A stretch of 64,000 nt of DNA from Cristatella mucedo (GCA_009760855.2 WPIO01000028.1:3470501-3534500), one strand, 5' to 3'. Shown: positions 36,030 through 48,489, counted from the first letter of the stretch. The notes: generated by a model not told the origin, from the letters alone. Program-made: numbers and translations.

Positions 36030-36865
36030 GAAAACCGGGTAGCCATCGTATACATCGCGGATCTGAAATTATATCCACAACTAGCTAGCAAAGTGCCTGC
36101 GATCAGCAGTATGATATGTACAGCCTGCAAAGCTCCAGCCGCCGTACACACCAAGCCGTGGCACCAGAGCCCAAAAACGTTGGCAAACAAATGGTGTCCG
36201 TCCTGTGCAAGGTAAGCTGAGAATGTCAGGGCCACAGTGCAAACAGGTACACAGCTGTGTGTGCAGCTGCTATAGCTCAAGTATTGTGGGAAAATTCCGT
36301 GGAACTACTAAGCGTCACTCATTCGAAGATCTGTGCAAGCAAAGGTGAGCTCCGTGATCAAACCTTAGACCCATAAACAAGACTATTCGTTAGAGCAAGT
36401 TGTTGAGTCCGAATAAGCAAATCTTATCGTAGGTGTTCGTGTATCTGAGAGCAGAACAACTCAGCAGCATTGTATCTGTTTATTTTTTATCGATTTAGCC
36501 TCTCCCAGAGCAAAAATCAGTGGTCTCTTTTTTTAATCGAGGAATGGCTGTTGGTGACGGATACTTTTGGTCAGAGATTCTCAATCTTGTAACTATCCAA
36601 TGCGACGATGCGTTTCTTTGTCGAATTAGTTGAAAGCAATTAATTGGCTGCCGAATGGAAGCTTTTGGTCGCCTAGGCTAGGAGTTCGCTGAAGAAACTC
36701 TTTAACGTACGACCCACTCAATCCGTGTGCCTCAGCGGCTGTCTAATCGGCTCCATCTACGACGAAAATGTATTCTTAACGATGGCAATCACATCCGGCC
36801 GAGAGCCAATTCAGGCTGATTAATGTTACTTGCTTACTTTCAAACTGGGGAGCGGCCCAAATTAC
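36030..36865. other. Unassigned interval
   Basis: Mixed, AT-rich in 36.4-36.8 kb. Nothing supported. Confidence 0.35.
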
Positions 36866-37480
36866 CCGAACGGTGCTTCAGGCTGCAATGCCGGAGGACC
36901 GAATAGGTGCACTGCGAAAATTCGCGGGTGAGAAAGCCCTGCAGTTTTTCAAGCAATGCAGGTTCGGAGTCAGCCGTGCTTTCAGAATGCTCCGCTCTCA
37001 CGCATGGCTTGTGCGGGAGTAGTGCCAAGCTTGGTCGACAAGATTCAGCTCTTCGGCGTTGGCGGAATGGCGAAATGTCCCTTTCGTACCTGCTCGATCG
37101 AAGGCAGACTGTGTGTGAAGAGAGATGCTGGCCAAACGATCGCCGTTTCCACCGAAGCACTGTTCCGGCTTGCCTGTAATTTCGCTGCAGCTCAGCTCGA
37201 CCGAAGGCATCGGAGCCGGAGTTGTCAGCACTGGGCAACTGAAGCCAGCGAACCCACTCTTGAGTGCAGCAGAACGCAGACTGAAGCACAGATATAGTGT
37301 GGCTGGGTGCCAAGCTGAAGGCTTCCCCGAAACAGGCGTTCGTGAAGCACCTCGTACGGCTTCTCCTGGCAGGTAGCTCTGAGATCGCAGCAGCCTGCTG
37401 AGTCAGCGCCCACCGACGAAGCTTTAATTGCAATTGCCAGAGAGCCGTCCTGCCATCGAATCTCCTCAGATTCCAAGTCC
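36866..37480. other. Coding-like GC-rich block, unidentified
   Basis: Long open frames exist on both strands: a 197-codon minus-strand frame at 36840-37433 and plus-strand frames of 83-113 codons in two phases (36956-37297 and 37125-37376). The plus strand reads plausible protein text such as 'KIQLFGVGGMAKCPFRT'. No domain is recognised, and with both strands open I cannot choose. A decayed gene is one reading. Confidence 0.2.
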
Positions 37481-37861
37481 TTTCAACTCGGTCTCGGCCT
37501 GGGAGCTGCGAAAGTGAAAGTAAGCGACACGTTCTCTGAGGCGTGTCGCCTGGTGTAGACTCGCGTGTATTCAGACGTGTCTCTAGCCTTTGCCTCTCAG
37601 GGCGAAAGCCGACGAAGGCACCGCCTGGAGGAGTAGGTGGGTATTTGACGTACGTCTAAGTTGGCGACCTAATATAGGATCTGCAAACTGCATTGATCGA
37701 GTAACCTTTGTATTTGATGGGTGCCCATCTCTTCGCCACTGCTACTAAGCTACTAACTTATTTTCCGTGCTGTCTTTATAACAAAGTATGGGGTGGCGAT
37801 TTTGCAGATGCCCTTACAGTTCGGCGCGCCTCGCCCAGAGTTGCTGCTGCTACCTAGAAAA
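37481..37861. other. Unassigned interval
   Basis: No feature recognised. Confidence 0.35.
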
Positions 37862-37963
37862 GGCGTCAACTCCAGAGTTTTGACGTGACAAAGATCATCC
37901 ACGGTACCTCTGAAATATGGGGTACCTCAGGCTCCGTGTTAGGTCCGGTCCTTTTCATGGCTT

Positions 37964-38022
<59 letters not shown>

Positions 38023-39145
38023 CCGATGTAATTGCTAAGCACAAGCTAGGCTTTCACTTCTAGGAGGATGACACTCAGTTGTACCTTTGCTTTGATCGCT
38101 CCCAGCCTTCGAGCACCTCGAATTCTCTCATATCTCTTGCTGCATGTATTGATGACATCCACACATGAATGGTGGCAAATTTTCTTAAATTAAATGATGA
38201 TAAAACAAACTTACTAGTTATGGGCAAACCGAGTGTGACTCAGAACTTGGAAAGAGTAGCGCTCAAAATCGGCTCTGCCAGCATATCTCTTGTTGAATCT
38301 GCACTAAATCTAGGAGTCAGGTTCCAAAGTGACCTTCCATTACACGACCACATCAGCTTCACAATCAATTCTGCCTATTTTCACATAACATTGCTAAAAC
38401 ACGGGCTTGTTTAGATAAGGATCTAAGTTGGTCCATGTATTTGTGCTATTCCATCGCGACTTCTGTAACTCACTGCTGGCTGGCCTACCGGCATGTGCAA
38501 TCAGGCGATTACAGATGATGCAAAACTTTGCAGCTAGGCTTGTCTGTCGTGAGCATCGCAGTTACCACATTACACCACGTCTCCCCGACCTGCACTGGCT
38601 ACCAGTCAAGCAACGCATCGACTTCAAGGTTTCGTTGCTCACTTTTAGGTCACTTCATTCTTTGGCTCCAGCCTATCTCTCAGATCTACTCGCACCGGGC
38701 CAAACATCGTACCACCCGCTTTTCGGAATCCAACAGTCTACCAATACCTCGTACGAACCTCAAATCCTTTGGAGACCGTTCATTTAGTTCGTATGCTCCC
38801 AAAGCCTGGAACTCCCTCCCGACTTACATCAGAACATCCCCTGACCTGACCACATTTAACAAGAACTTGAAAACGCACCTATTTAGGACAGCATTTAGTG
38901 GGTCCCTGTGATTCGTCCTTTATATGCTTATGCTGACACTGTGCATGCGGCCACTAATCACACTTGCATGCTGACCCTGTGCATGTCACCCCTAACCATG
39001 TTATTCATGTTGTTTATCAAACATGATATTGCTCACCATTAAGTCGCGTTTCTCTTTGCAGCAAATGTAAAGCGCCTAGAAAGAGGTTGAGTTCTCTGAG
39101 GGCGCTTTATCAAATGTATTATTATTATTATTATTATTAATATTA
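37862..39145 (+). pseudogene. LINE L-A copy with a CT microsatellite inside the RT gene
   Basis: It begins at 'GRLQSxDVK'-type RT codons (37868) and runs to the (ATT)n tail at 39117-39138. The palm motif is damaged: codons for FYADD are replaced by text reading with an in-frame TAG (38061-38063). Codons for 'TLPLADV' are interrupted by a 54-base (CT)n at 37967-38020. Open stretches at 38169-38414 and 38528-38911 cover 'NFLKLNDDKTNLLVMGK' and 'NSLPTYIRTSPDLTTF'. It is inactive. Confidence 0.92.
37967..38020. repeat. (CT)n grown inside a LINE reading frame
   Basis: The homologous site in the copy at 34330-36025 is only 'CTCTCCCTCTTGCC'. Here the same site is 54 bases of CT before 'TTGCCGATGTAATTGC'. 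Confidence 0.95.
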
Positions 39146-39612
39146 TTGTCAAGAGTTTCCACTCTTCTCGGTTGATGGGGAGTAAGAGCGAGGACAATAC
39201 GTGCAGTATATAATACCTACGTGGCAGCTTCCTTGCCAGCACCATTAGCATTGCACATATTTCCTCCTCCTTCGATCCGAGTATTTGGATTCTGGCTCTT
39301 AATTTCCCGGCTTAGGACTTTTGCACGGTCTAATCTGGGCTTACGACGCCTAGGCATGGGCATTTCGTGCTGCAATCGTGGCGTTCACGACCATCTCTTG
39401 GCAGGAACAACAGGGTTCTCTTACAAAAATACAGCGTGCGTCCTATCGGCTGGTGGAGTTTCGAGCGTCTCCGGTCGGAAGCGAGGGTTCAATGCTCAAG
39501 ATCAGCGAGGCAGCACGGGTCACGAGCCTCCGTCGTCCTGTGCTATAATCTAGTGGGGGCTCGACATTGACGAGGCAAATAAATTCATCTATTTCTTGCT
39601 CTCAAGCTGCTG
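39146..39612. other. Unassigned interval
   Basis: No recognised feature. Confidence 0.35.
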
Positions 39613-40332
39613 TCACAGTCCGCTAATCTGACGGATCATCATAACGATTGCTGTCCGATTAGACAGATTAGGTTTTACATTCTTACGAAGGCTCGGAAGT
39701 TGCAGAATCCACTCCTGCGCCCAGCGGTCCTCGACCCCTCGACGGACGAAGCTGTGCTGGTCACTGGAGTCTGGACATTTTGGTGGCCACCTGCCTTTGT
39801 TAGAACTCTGATATGCCTGTGGTTCTTGTAACAAAGGGAATAAGTATAACGCCTCAAAACCATTCAAGGCTTTGGTGCAGTTGCAGTTCCTTGTGCATGC
39901 TATGCACGGTCCTATAGCCAAAGCCGTGCTCAGGGGCACATCCACAATGAAGGCAAGTGGTCCAAAAACGTTCGCCTTGCCGGGGGGGGGGGGCTGTTCA
40001 ATCGTACCAGGGTTGAACAGGCGATAGGCCTTAACGTACCACCTCCAAGGTCGGTCTAAGAAAGATGCCGCCAGGGTCCGATGCCCCCTTAGGCACCCTT
40101 TCCCCTGCATTCGGCTGTGAAAACACACCTCAGCAGTGCTGCTGCGGATCGCTGCATATCCCGGGAAGCTGCCCTGGTCAGCCTCATAATGAGTCTCGCA
40201 TAGTCCTTTCCTCTCTACTGCACTTCCGGTCAGGGCCATTGCGACTGGATTGTAGTCCCCGAAGACCAACCTGCACACTGGCTGCTGCATACTGGCTGCA
40301 GTGAGCCCCACCCCCCCCCCCGACCACCACAA
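39613..40332 (-). other. Open frame of 239 codons, unidentified
   Basis: It is the longest frame in the window that is not driven by a microsatellite or a CpG-rich block. Composition is ordinary with several Cys and Trp (for example 'CIACTRNCNCTKALNGF'). It crosses a 12-base C run (39982-39993 on the opposite strand) that encodes PPPP, and its first codons sit in another such run, so a single length change in either run would break it. No signal peptide, domain or splice context is recognised. It may be a real terminal exon, a decayed element or chance. Confidence 0.25.
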
Positions 40333-40860
40333 GTGCGGTGGTGGCAGCAGCTGGCCAATTGATTTTAGCCTATTTATTGCCAGCTCGAGCTACCGGTGGC
40401 TACCTGCTGGTCCACAGAAAGTCAATTGTCTGTTGTCTGTCTGGCTACCCGAGGAGAGCACAGCTTCCGGCTCCCGTGTAGCTAGCGGTCGCTGCTGACC
40501 CCTAGCACGCCCCCTGCCCCCAGCTCACGCCTCTCGAAGCAGTGTTCCTGCTTGGCGCTGGCTGGCCGCCCCCTCGCTACTGCTGCTCTGCTCCCTGGCG
40601 GGCAGGGAGAGCAAACAAGCTGCAAAGCCTGCGAAGCCACAAAGCGATGGCGGTGCCAACGATCCCCGTACACGCTACAATGACATTCAGGTCGAAGCCG
40701 CAGCCACCGCTGATGTCGCAGCCCTATTCCAAGAAATCTATGATGCCGGGGTGTATCTGTAGCCACAGCTAGGCGGATCATCTGACAAAAGACTGAGCGC
40801 TGAGAGAGAGAGAAAGATAAAAGAGAGAGCGAGAAGAGCTGAGGGAGAGAGGAAGAAAAA
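40333..40860. other. Unassigned GC-rich interval
   Basis: Nothing supported. GA-rich text starts at about 40803. Confidence 0.35.
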
Positions 40861-40865
40861 GAGAA

Positions 40866-40975
<110 letters not shown>

Positions 40976-41065
40976 GCCTCGAGCTGCCAGGGTTCAGCGG
41001 TCGCAGCATAGCCTACGACAAGTGCATGCAGAGCACACTTCTAGGGGCGTCTTCGTAAAATGCGC

Positions 41066-41130
41066 TTTCCTAGGTAAGGCGGTTGCTTTTCACGACCTTG
41101 GCCCCGAGGTCGTGGGTTTGCAGTTCGGGG
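41066..41130 (+). mobile_element. SINE-B head fragment
   Basis: 'GTAAGGCGGTTGCTTTTCAC' is followed by the inverted pair 'GACCTTGG' and 'CCGAGGTC', then 'GTGGGTTTGCAGTTC' in place of the B-box. The tail is absent. Confidence 0.75.
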
Positions 41131-41169
41131 GGGTTAAGCCTCGGCAACTACTGCCAAACTCAGCAGCTT

Positions 41170-41632
41170 TTCTGGTCTGTTATCAGCGATCTGCTCCTCG
41201 GCGTTCTGTCTTCCTACCGTTCCTTGCACTAAAACTGAAATCTTTTGGTTATCAGGCCTTCAGTTCAGATGCACCAAGTTCTGGAAGTCGCTTCTGGCTT
41301 CTGTCACCATCTGCATCGAATTTTTACGACTTAAGTCTCAGCTAAAGATGCATATTCTCCGCTCAGCTTTCCTTGCGCCCAGGTTAATTTGAATTGTTTG
41401 CCAATGTGCTTTGCGTGCGTATCTGTAAGCGGATACGGTGACTGTTACCACCCAGGGTTCATACCAACCAGGATTCTGACTGTCCTTGTGCCCTTCATGC
41501 TAGTCTGAGCATGCTACCTTGCTAGCCTTTAACTCTTGGTTAGGCAAAGTTTCTCGTGGAGCTAGCTGTAAAGAACCTGGGTAGAGATTTGGTTGTCCTA
41601 GGGCTCGGTACAAAAGACATTATTATTATAAA
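41170..41632 (+). mobile_element. LINE L-B 3' end
   Basis: Codons 'LALKLKSFGYQAFSSDAPS' match the L-A 'NLKSFGDRSFSSYAPKA' region, and 'SQLKMHILRSAF' matches its end with frameshifts. The 3' UTR ends 'AGAACCTGGGTAGAGATTTG' to 'GGGCTCGGTACAAAAGAC' and ATTATTATTATA. 5' truncated. Confidence 0.75.
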
Positions 41633-43384
41633 TTCGCAGGGAAACCTGTTAACCCTCGCCGTTGTGATTTTCGCTGTGTACCTAACCACTCAGCATGCAA
41701 TACATGTTGTGGATACATTATAGCTACTCCAACGATCAAACTGCCTGCCACAATCACGTATTTTGTAGCTGTCATTGAAGGCGCTGGTCCAGCGGGAGAA
41801 TTGCTCAATTAGACGGGGCTCACAAAGCGACTAACTAGATGGACTCGCTCGGGTTGTTAAGCAACTCAAGATGTATTTCCAGTGCCGTCGACGTTCAGCA
41901 GATCCTGCTACTTCTATTCTTATTCTTCTCTTTCTGCCTTGACAATCCTACCGACTCAGTTGTGCTTCTAGCTTTTTTGTATTGGGTAAGGTAAAGTCTG
42001 TATTCACTGCGTATACTCACCGAAAGTTGCTCACGCTTTGAGTGGACTACAGAAAAATCCTAGCGTCACACCCACTTTTCTTTGTTGCTTTGTGCAATAG
42101 AGCGCTATAAATAGGGCGCTCACTCCCAATTAGTACCTTGTGCAGAAAGAAGCCACCGTCGCAGTCCCGAAGTTGTTACATTGCATTATATATTTACTAT
42201 ATTATTATATTGTAATATATATGTATTGTTGACCGTGTAGCTAGCGGTACCTACGCAAGCTAGTGAGAGTGAACTGGCTGGTATGTAAGCGATCATTTAC
42301 AGTTAGAGGCAGATTAGATGACATGCAAATCTCCTATTATGGAAGAATAATACGTTTTTTTATGTATGTCGTCGAAGCATCTTAGGCAGTGGGCTCCCCA
42401 AGCATTTAATCCGACATTTCTTTAGCATGCTCTAATTTAATTGTTAAAGTCGCTATTCACAGGAGCAGCAATAGTGTACAAACCGCTGCCTCCTCACAAC
42501 ATTTATTAAGTCATACCGGAGCCAGATAAAGCTGTATCAAACAAATTTAAGATGGTTCAGGCTGGAAGCACTTCTGGGTGATTACAAAGGCTTAGCAGAA
42601 AACAAGCTGGCGACCTAGCCTTTTGTATCGACGTCTGTAATCTGAGCCTTCAGCTTGAAACCAAAGGTGACCTAAACCGCAGCTTCTGCCAAAGCCAACC
42701 GACGGCTTAGTTTAGACTCAATATCTTTATTGGTTGTTGTGGCATTTTAATGCACGAGTATGCAATTTTAATAGCACTACACTTTGTAAGCATAAATGCA
42801 TTACACTTTTGAGAACTAGAAATTCATGAGCCCAAGCAATATGCAACTCTCTTTTCCCTCGATGTTGTGTGAGCGTACATGGCAAGATACCTTTATGAAA
42901 TGATTAAGTCAGATGTTCAGGCATTTGTAAAGTAATACTTTGGTTGACTGCTATCGGTGAAGGCTCAAGGCTTGTCGACGCTCACACGAGTAGGGCAACA
43001 GGATACGATATTGGTGATCGAAAGGTAAACTGTCGAACAGAGAAAACAAGGTCTTTATTATTAAATTCGGCTTTACTACAAGTAGCTGTTATCAGGCAAA
43101 GCTGGAAATGATCTCAAGCCATTCGATAATTGTAAAAACTCCATCGTAAGACATGAACAAACCACTCCGAATTTTTCTTTTGAACGAGCAAGTCTTTGCT
43201 GGTTGTTTGGTTTGGCGTGTTTGAAGCTTTATCAGTATGAGCCCTTCCAGGACTCTTTGGTCGTGCACATAACCCTGCGTGGATCTGACGACTTACCTCT
43301 CTACTAACGTAAAATCTGAATTTTGTCACTTAAGGGAAGACTATAATTTGGTACCAAAGTTGTCTGTCAGGTTTTCCACGAAGG
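41633..43384. other. AT-rich interval without a supported gene
   Basis: No coding frame above background. A TATA-type motif lies at 42106-42114 (separate entry), and TA-rich text around 42190-42225. Otherwise nothing seen. Confidence 0.4.
42106..42114 (+). promoter_or_regulatory. TATA-box-like motif
   Basis: TATAAATAG lies between GCGC and GGGCGC. A canonical downstream start (about 30 bases on) would fall near 42140 in unremarkable sequence. No linked gene is visible, and one motif this short is expected by chance in AT-rich DNA. Confidence 0.15.
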
Positions 43385-44660
43385 GCTCAAATGTAAGTAT
43401 AATAATGCACGTGTATAACTTAATCTCTTCCAAGGCATTTTACATATTCTGTAAAGGAAGCATGATCGAATGGTTTATGGTAGCATACACAATGTCAACA
43501 AGCATAAATGGTTAGAGGTGAAGTGTGCAAAGTCAAAATGTAAATACGGTTAGTGGCAGCGTGGACAGTGTCAGTAGTAGGCATAAGCACACCAAGTACG
43601 AATCACAAGGATCCACTAAATGCTGCGATAAACATTTGCTTTTTTAGCTTCTTTTTCAATGCTGTCAAGACAGCGAGTGTCATGACGTCAGTCGGTAGTG
43701 ACCTCCAGGCTTTTGGAGCATACGAACTAAAGGCAGGGTTCCCAAAGAATTTTAGGCTCCTACGAGGTGTAGCTAAACGATTGGAGTCAGAAAGGCGGGT
43801 GCTACGATGCCTCACCTGGTGGGGATTAGTTCTGATACGTAGGCTGGAGCCAGAGAATGAAGGGACCTGAAAGTGAGAGTGACAGAACCTTGAAGTAAAT
43901 GCTGTACTTGATTGGAAGCCAGTGCGGGTCGCTGAGAAGTGATGTTATGTGGAAACTGCGAGGCTCACAACAGACGAGTCTCCATGCAGAGTTTTGCATC
44001 AATTACAAGTGCCTGATTACACTGGCCAGTAGACCAGCAAGCAGCGAGCTACAGAAGTCCAGAGGAGATGTCACAAGTGCATGGACCAATTTAGATTCGG
44101 TATCCCTGTCTAAACAACCCGAATTTCAGCAATGTTATGTAGCTGAAAGGTGGCAGTCTTGACTGTGGAGCTGATGTGGGCGTCAAATGAAAGGTCGCTT
44201 TGGAACAGTGCACCTATATTAGGTGCAGATTCAACAGGAGATGCTGGCGGAGCCGATTTTGAGCATCAGATTTTCCAATTTCTGAATCACTCTTGGTTTG
44301 CCCATAACTAGTAAGTTGGTTTTGTCGTCATTCAATTTAAGAAAGTTTGCTACCATCCATGTATGGATGCTATCAATAGATGCAGCAAGGAAGTGTAGAT
44401 AATTCGACGTGTTGGAGAGCTGGGAGGAATCAAGGTAAAGGTGCAACTGAGTGGTATCTGTATAGAAGTGAAAGCCATGATTGTGCTTGGCGATCACGTC
44501 GGCCATTAGGGAGAGTATAAACTGTGAAAAGAAGCGGACCGAGCACAGAGCCCTGTTGTACCCCTGTACTTAAGTGGTTCCTCAGATGATCTTTGTCCGT
44601 TCACATCAATACTCTGGATCCGCTCTGCAGATCAATTTCAAACAGCTTGTGGTCCCCTCG
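43385..44660 (-). pseudogene. LINE L-A copy, antisense, RT to 3' tail
   Basis: Reverse complement reads from 'GVQQGSVLGPLLFTVYTLP' near 44500-44600 through 'FYTDTTQL', where the catalytic YADD is mutated to YTDT, and 'NFLKLNDDKTNLLVMGK' (44231-44506). It continues to the C-terminal 'SSYAPKAWRSLPTDV' (43603-43815) and a decayed 3' UTR near 43390-43500. Many stops and frameshifts. Loss of the catalytic Asp residues alone makes it inactive. Confidence 0.9.
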
Positions 44661-45464
44661 AAGCAATTTTTCGAATCTTGTTTACAGTCCCATTGATCAG
44701 TGGTGGTAGTAATCAACCGCCTCCAGGTAACAATTTTTCTAGTATCTTAGATGTCTCCGATAACATTTCAATTCTGTGTACAATAAATCGATCTTTCCTC
44801 GTTATCGGTAACTTGAGCTTCCATTTTGACAACTTAATTGACACCTTAAGTGTTGAATTTTGTGCTCTGACTGAATTATTTTCTCTTACAGCTCATTTGC
44901 AAGACCCTTCTCAAAACAAGGGTCAAATACTCGATCAAATATCCTCCTACAACTGTAAGCTACGCCGCGGTGATTTGACCCAGTGGTTGAGGTGCTAGCC
45001 TTTAAAAACCGAGATCGCCGTATTAGCACCGTAGGATCATTCTTTAAAAAGCACTTATGCTAAAAACAAAAAGTAGGTGATACGCACGAGAGCTGTTTCC
45101 TGCACCTGCGTCCGACTTCGAAGCGACATCCGGTAAGCATAACGTAGCCAAGGACTTCACCTCACGAAAACAAAGAATAAGGGAGAAGCAGAGCGGAAGG
45201 AGAGTAACAAGGTCATCGTCGGAGGAGTAAGCGCCATAAAAGCAGCTGCCTAGAAACGCCGGAAATGAATTGCCGGAGAAAAGAGCAGGAGAAAATATAT
45301 AATTTTGCTAAACAAACAGAAGTGAGTTCCAAAATCTATAACGTGCAGAACAAGAGACTGTGTCCCTAATGATCTGTTTGCGACAGACAAAGGCAGTTAT
45401 CTTTCTGTCTTGGGAGCAGCAGAAGGCATCAGGGTGATGAAACTTGTGCCGCAGCTCAGCTTAA
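44661..45464. other. Unassigned interval with a SINE-A head fragment
   Basis: At about 44958-45010, 'GATTTGACCCAGTGGTTGAG' followed by 'GTGCTAGCC' matches the SINE-A head, but the B-box and tail are not clear. The rest is unassigned. Confidence 0.45.
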
Positions 45465-45960
45465 TAATAGTAATAATAGGTTGTTTGAATAGCGTCCTAA
45501 TAGAACTCAATCTCCATCCAGGTGCTTTACAACTCGCTGCAAGTGGAGAATCAATAACCAAGGAATAATAAAAACCGAGGGAACATGCTTATGCAAGCAC
45601 GCAAAAGCGCACAAGTATTGGGCTGAGACGAGTGTGCAAAAGCAGGCATGAAGACACCACGGGAAACCTGTTAGTAGGACCCATTGGTTAATAGCATGCA
45701 CTGAATCGAATGCAGGTAAACGCGAAAAGCACGCAGGAACAAAAACGACATATTCTCTGCGGTGTGGGTGAAATGAAAGCGGATTGGATGCATTTTAAGC
45801 TGAGACTTGCCGGTAAATGATGCAAAGTCATTGCAGGTAAATTCGCCCGGAAGCGAAATTAAATTTGGTAGGAAGTAACCAAGCCGGCAGGGGCCTCTTG
45901 GGCTAAAGAAAGATTCCAGTTTGAATCCGCTGACCAAAGAGGTTAGCCACCTCAGCACCT
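45465..45960 (-). mobile_element. LINE 3' end, diverged, antisense
   Basis: Minus-strand codons near 45780-45900 read 'FASFTGKSQLKMHPIRF', resembling the 'LTTFKKNLKTHLF' end of L-A. The 3' UTR terminates with 'AAGCACCTGGATGGAGATTG' and 'GTTCTATTAGGACGCTATTC', then (ATT)-like text at 45465-45480. It is probably L-B or an intermediate family. Confidence 0.65.
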
Positions 45961-46189
45961 TTAGGAAAGGATTCAGGTGACCAATTTTTGTCGCATTTAA
46001 ACGGACCTAGAGGCTGAATGCAGCACCAATTACAAAGCCATTAAGCAGGCTCCTTTCGGCAGGCGTGCCAATACTGAGGTGCAGGAGCTGCCGCCAGCCT
46101 GATTTACCATTTCAAGAGGCAATCCGAAAAAAAGGTAAAGTTGAGCTTATACAACTGCCCGTATATATTTAGAGAGTGGCCCCGTATCA

Positions 46190-46310
46190 TTTGCTGCTGT
46201 TGCTCCCGCTTTCAGTGAGCAATAAAGCGTTGTGCGCTGAAGGACTCGAGCCAGCGACACGCGCCGAGTGCCGACGCCACATCCCTACGCTAAGACTCAG
46301 GCCGCCATAC
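46190..46310 (-). mobile_element. SINE-B copy, partial
   Basis: Minus strand: 'TCGCTGGCTCGAGTCCTTCA' in the B-box region, then 'CTTTATTGCTCACTGAAAGC'. Both ends are poorly defined. Confidence 0.6.
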
Positions 46311-46477
46311 GGATAGAGAATGCGGGGTACTGAGAACAGACCCTCGCGGAGTCCAGCAAAAGACGGAGCTGCTCCGTGAGACCTGACCGCCACGAGATGG
46401 CGGCTGTAGGACAAGGTCCGACTACGCCATACTGTTGCACCTCGGGTGTAGCTCACACGTCCGGAGTGCACGCTGCG

Positions 46478-46645
46478 GTGAGCCGTGATGGCACACTAAG
46501 TAAGGCGGTTACTTTCACGACCTCGGTCCGAGGTCGTGGGTTCGATTCCTGCGGTGGGCGATCCTTTATTGCCATTGTAAGCGGTGGTGGTAGCCGTAAA
46601 GGCTCTTCTGTCGCTATACAAAAGATGCTGCCCAATCAGCTAGTA
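46478..46645 (+). mobile_element. SINE-B copy, well preserved
   Basis: Head 'TGGCACACTAAGTAAGG' (A-box region), the inverted pair 'CACGACCTCGG' and 'CCGAGGTCGTG', B-box 'GGTTCGATTCC' with a perfect consensus core, then 'TGCGGTGGGCGATCCTTTAT' and 'GGTAGCCGTAAAGGCTCTTC', ending 'CCCAATCAGCTA'. It is the best template for this family. Its tail does not match the L-A 3' end. Confidence 0.92.
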
Positions 46646-47600
46646 CGCCTACCGCACGCCTGGACGCGCATAGATAGGTAAGGGCATTTCCGGTATCGTG
46701 GTAACGACGCGTGCTCGTAGAATCGTCAGCTGGTGTTGCCGCTGCGTGGACAGTGAGTCGCTGCCTTCTCTGCGCGGCCACTTGAGGTTTGCAGTAGGCA
46801 CATGTCGACGCTCGGCGGCGGCGGTGGCGGCTACCTAAGCGGCGGGCAATAATGACGCTCGCTGGCCGTAGGGGTCCTTGCGGCAGCATTTCAACGATCG
46901 GGCAAGCCAGCCGAGCTTGTCGCCCGCCGCACTCGACCGCACCCGACCGATGGCAACAGGATGGATGACGTCGATTTCAATCGATTCCTGCAAAGGCCAT
47001 TATTAACTGACGCGCGGCGCCGCGCGTTAGCGGTCGGTCAACTCTATAGTCGGCTCGCTCTGAGTCGAACACGACGTGTCGAGTGAGTGCAGCCTCAGTG
47101 GAGCTAATGGCTTTTACACCCGGCGACCTGTTCTCTCTAGCGAGTTAAGCTAATCTTAACGGCGGCTGCGGTCGTTCGCTTTTTGCGAGGTCGCTCTTGG
47201 CGCGCGGCGGCGGTAATTTCTTTGCCGCTCGGCCGAGTCTCGGGCAGGGCGGCAAATGTCGGGTGTACTGTTGCGGCTGGGCGCTACCGTTCAGAGCGCG
47301 TATACCTTTTTTTCCAGGCGCATTAGCTCGACCCCCAGCAGTGGCGAGTCAAGCCGGTCGCCAGTACTTAGGGGCGAGTGCCCGCCCGACACTCGTTGGC
47401 ACTGGCGACGGACGAAGCTGGGCGACTTTTAGAATCCTTCCCACAGCACGTCAACGATTAGACCGAGGTAGCTTATACGGGTCGGCTCTTTGATAAGCAG
47501 TCGCTGAGCAGAGCTCCGCCAGCGAGCTCGAGCAACGAGCGAGACGTCTGGAATCCGGTTTCGAATTCCGCGGATTCCGTCCGACGGAGTTCCGCGTGGA
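46646..47600. other. GC-rich, CpG-rich interval
   Basis: Island-like composition similar to the 10-25 kb blocks. No frame stands out. Confidence 0.35.
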
Positions 47601-47957
47601 AAGCATCTTCAAACAGCGCCTTTGAAGTGCACGACACTGGGAGGAGCGGACGCAGTCTCAGCCCTTCAAGCTTACTTTATTCTCCAGAACAGACAGAAGA
47701 AATTAGCCAAATGCAGCTATATTCACGACGATTTGCTGTTAATGGGTGACAAGTCTGTGCATAACTTGGTCCCCGAGGTAAAAGGCCGTTGCATGAAGTG
47801 GACGAGGGAAGTTAGTTTGCACAGCTCCGCTTACCTTCGACCCGCAAGGTCACTACTATGCACAAGTTGGATTGCATTACAAAGCGGAGTTCGTGCAACG
47901 TTAATTAACCGGGGTACGTACAGAACGGCACACCACACCATCCATGGCTAAGGCTAG
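47601..47957. other. Interval with a 109-codon frame, unassigned
   Basis: A plus-strand frame at 47622-47951 has ordinary composition but no recognisable domain and runs into the GA tract. Confidence 0.2.
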
Positions 47958-47959
47958 AC

Positions 47960-48265
<306 letters not shown>

Positions 48266-48489
48266 GTAATTTGGGAACCGCGAATGAGAAACACGTGTAT
48301 CGGTATTGGCCCGGGCCACTGCAGTCGATAGCACTGGATAGCACGAGATAGCGTTCGAGCAACTGCATGAAAGTGTGTAGGTACACTTGAAGGATAGCTT
48401 AGTGTAATATGCAATCCCAGTTGGAGCTTCGCACAGCTGATTTCTGGCAGATCTTCGGTGGATTACCTGATAGGCCAGCGTCTTGACCA

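Noticed and set aside
36840-37433. 197-codon minus-strand frame as a gene
   Set aside because: The plus strand has competing open frames in two phases over the same DNA and nothing favours one strand. It is listed only as a coding-like block.
42106-42260. LTR of a retrotransposon around the TATA-like motif
   Set aside because: No paired direct repeat, primer binding site or polypurine tract was found nearby.
46478-46560. tRNA gene
   Set aside because: The B-box is perfect, but the flanking sequence, the over-long internal stem and about ten relatives with a common tail show a SINE.
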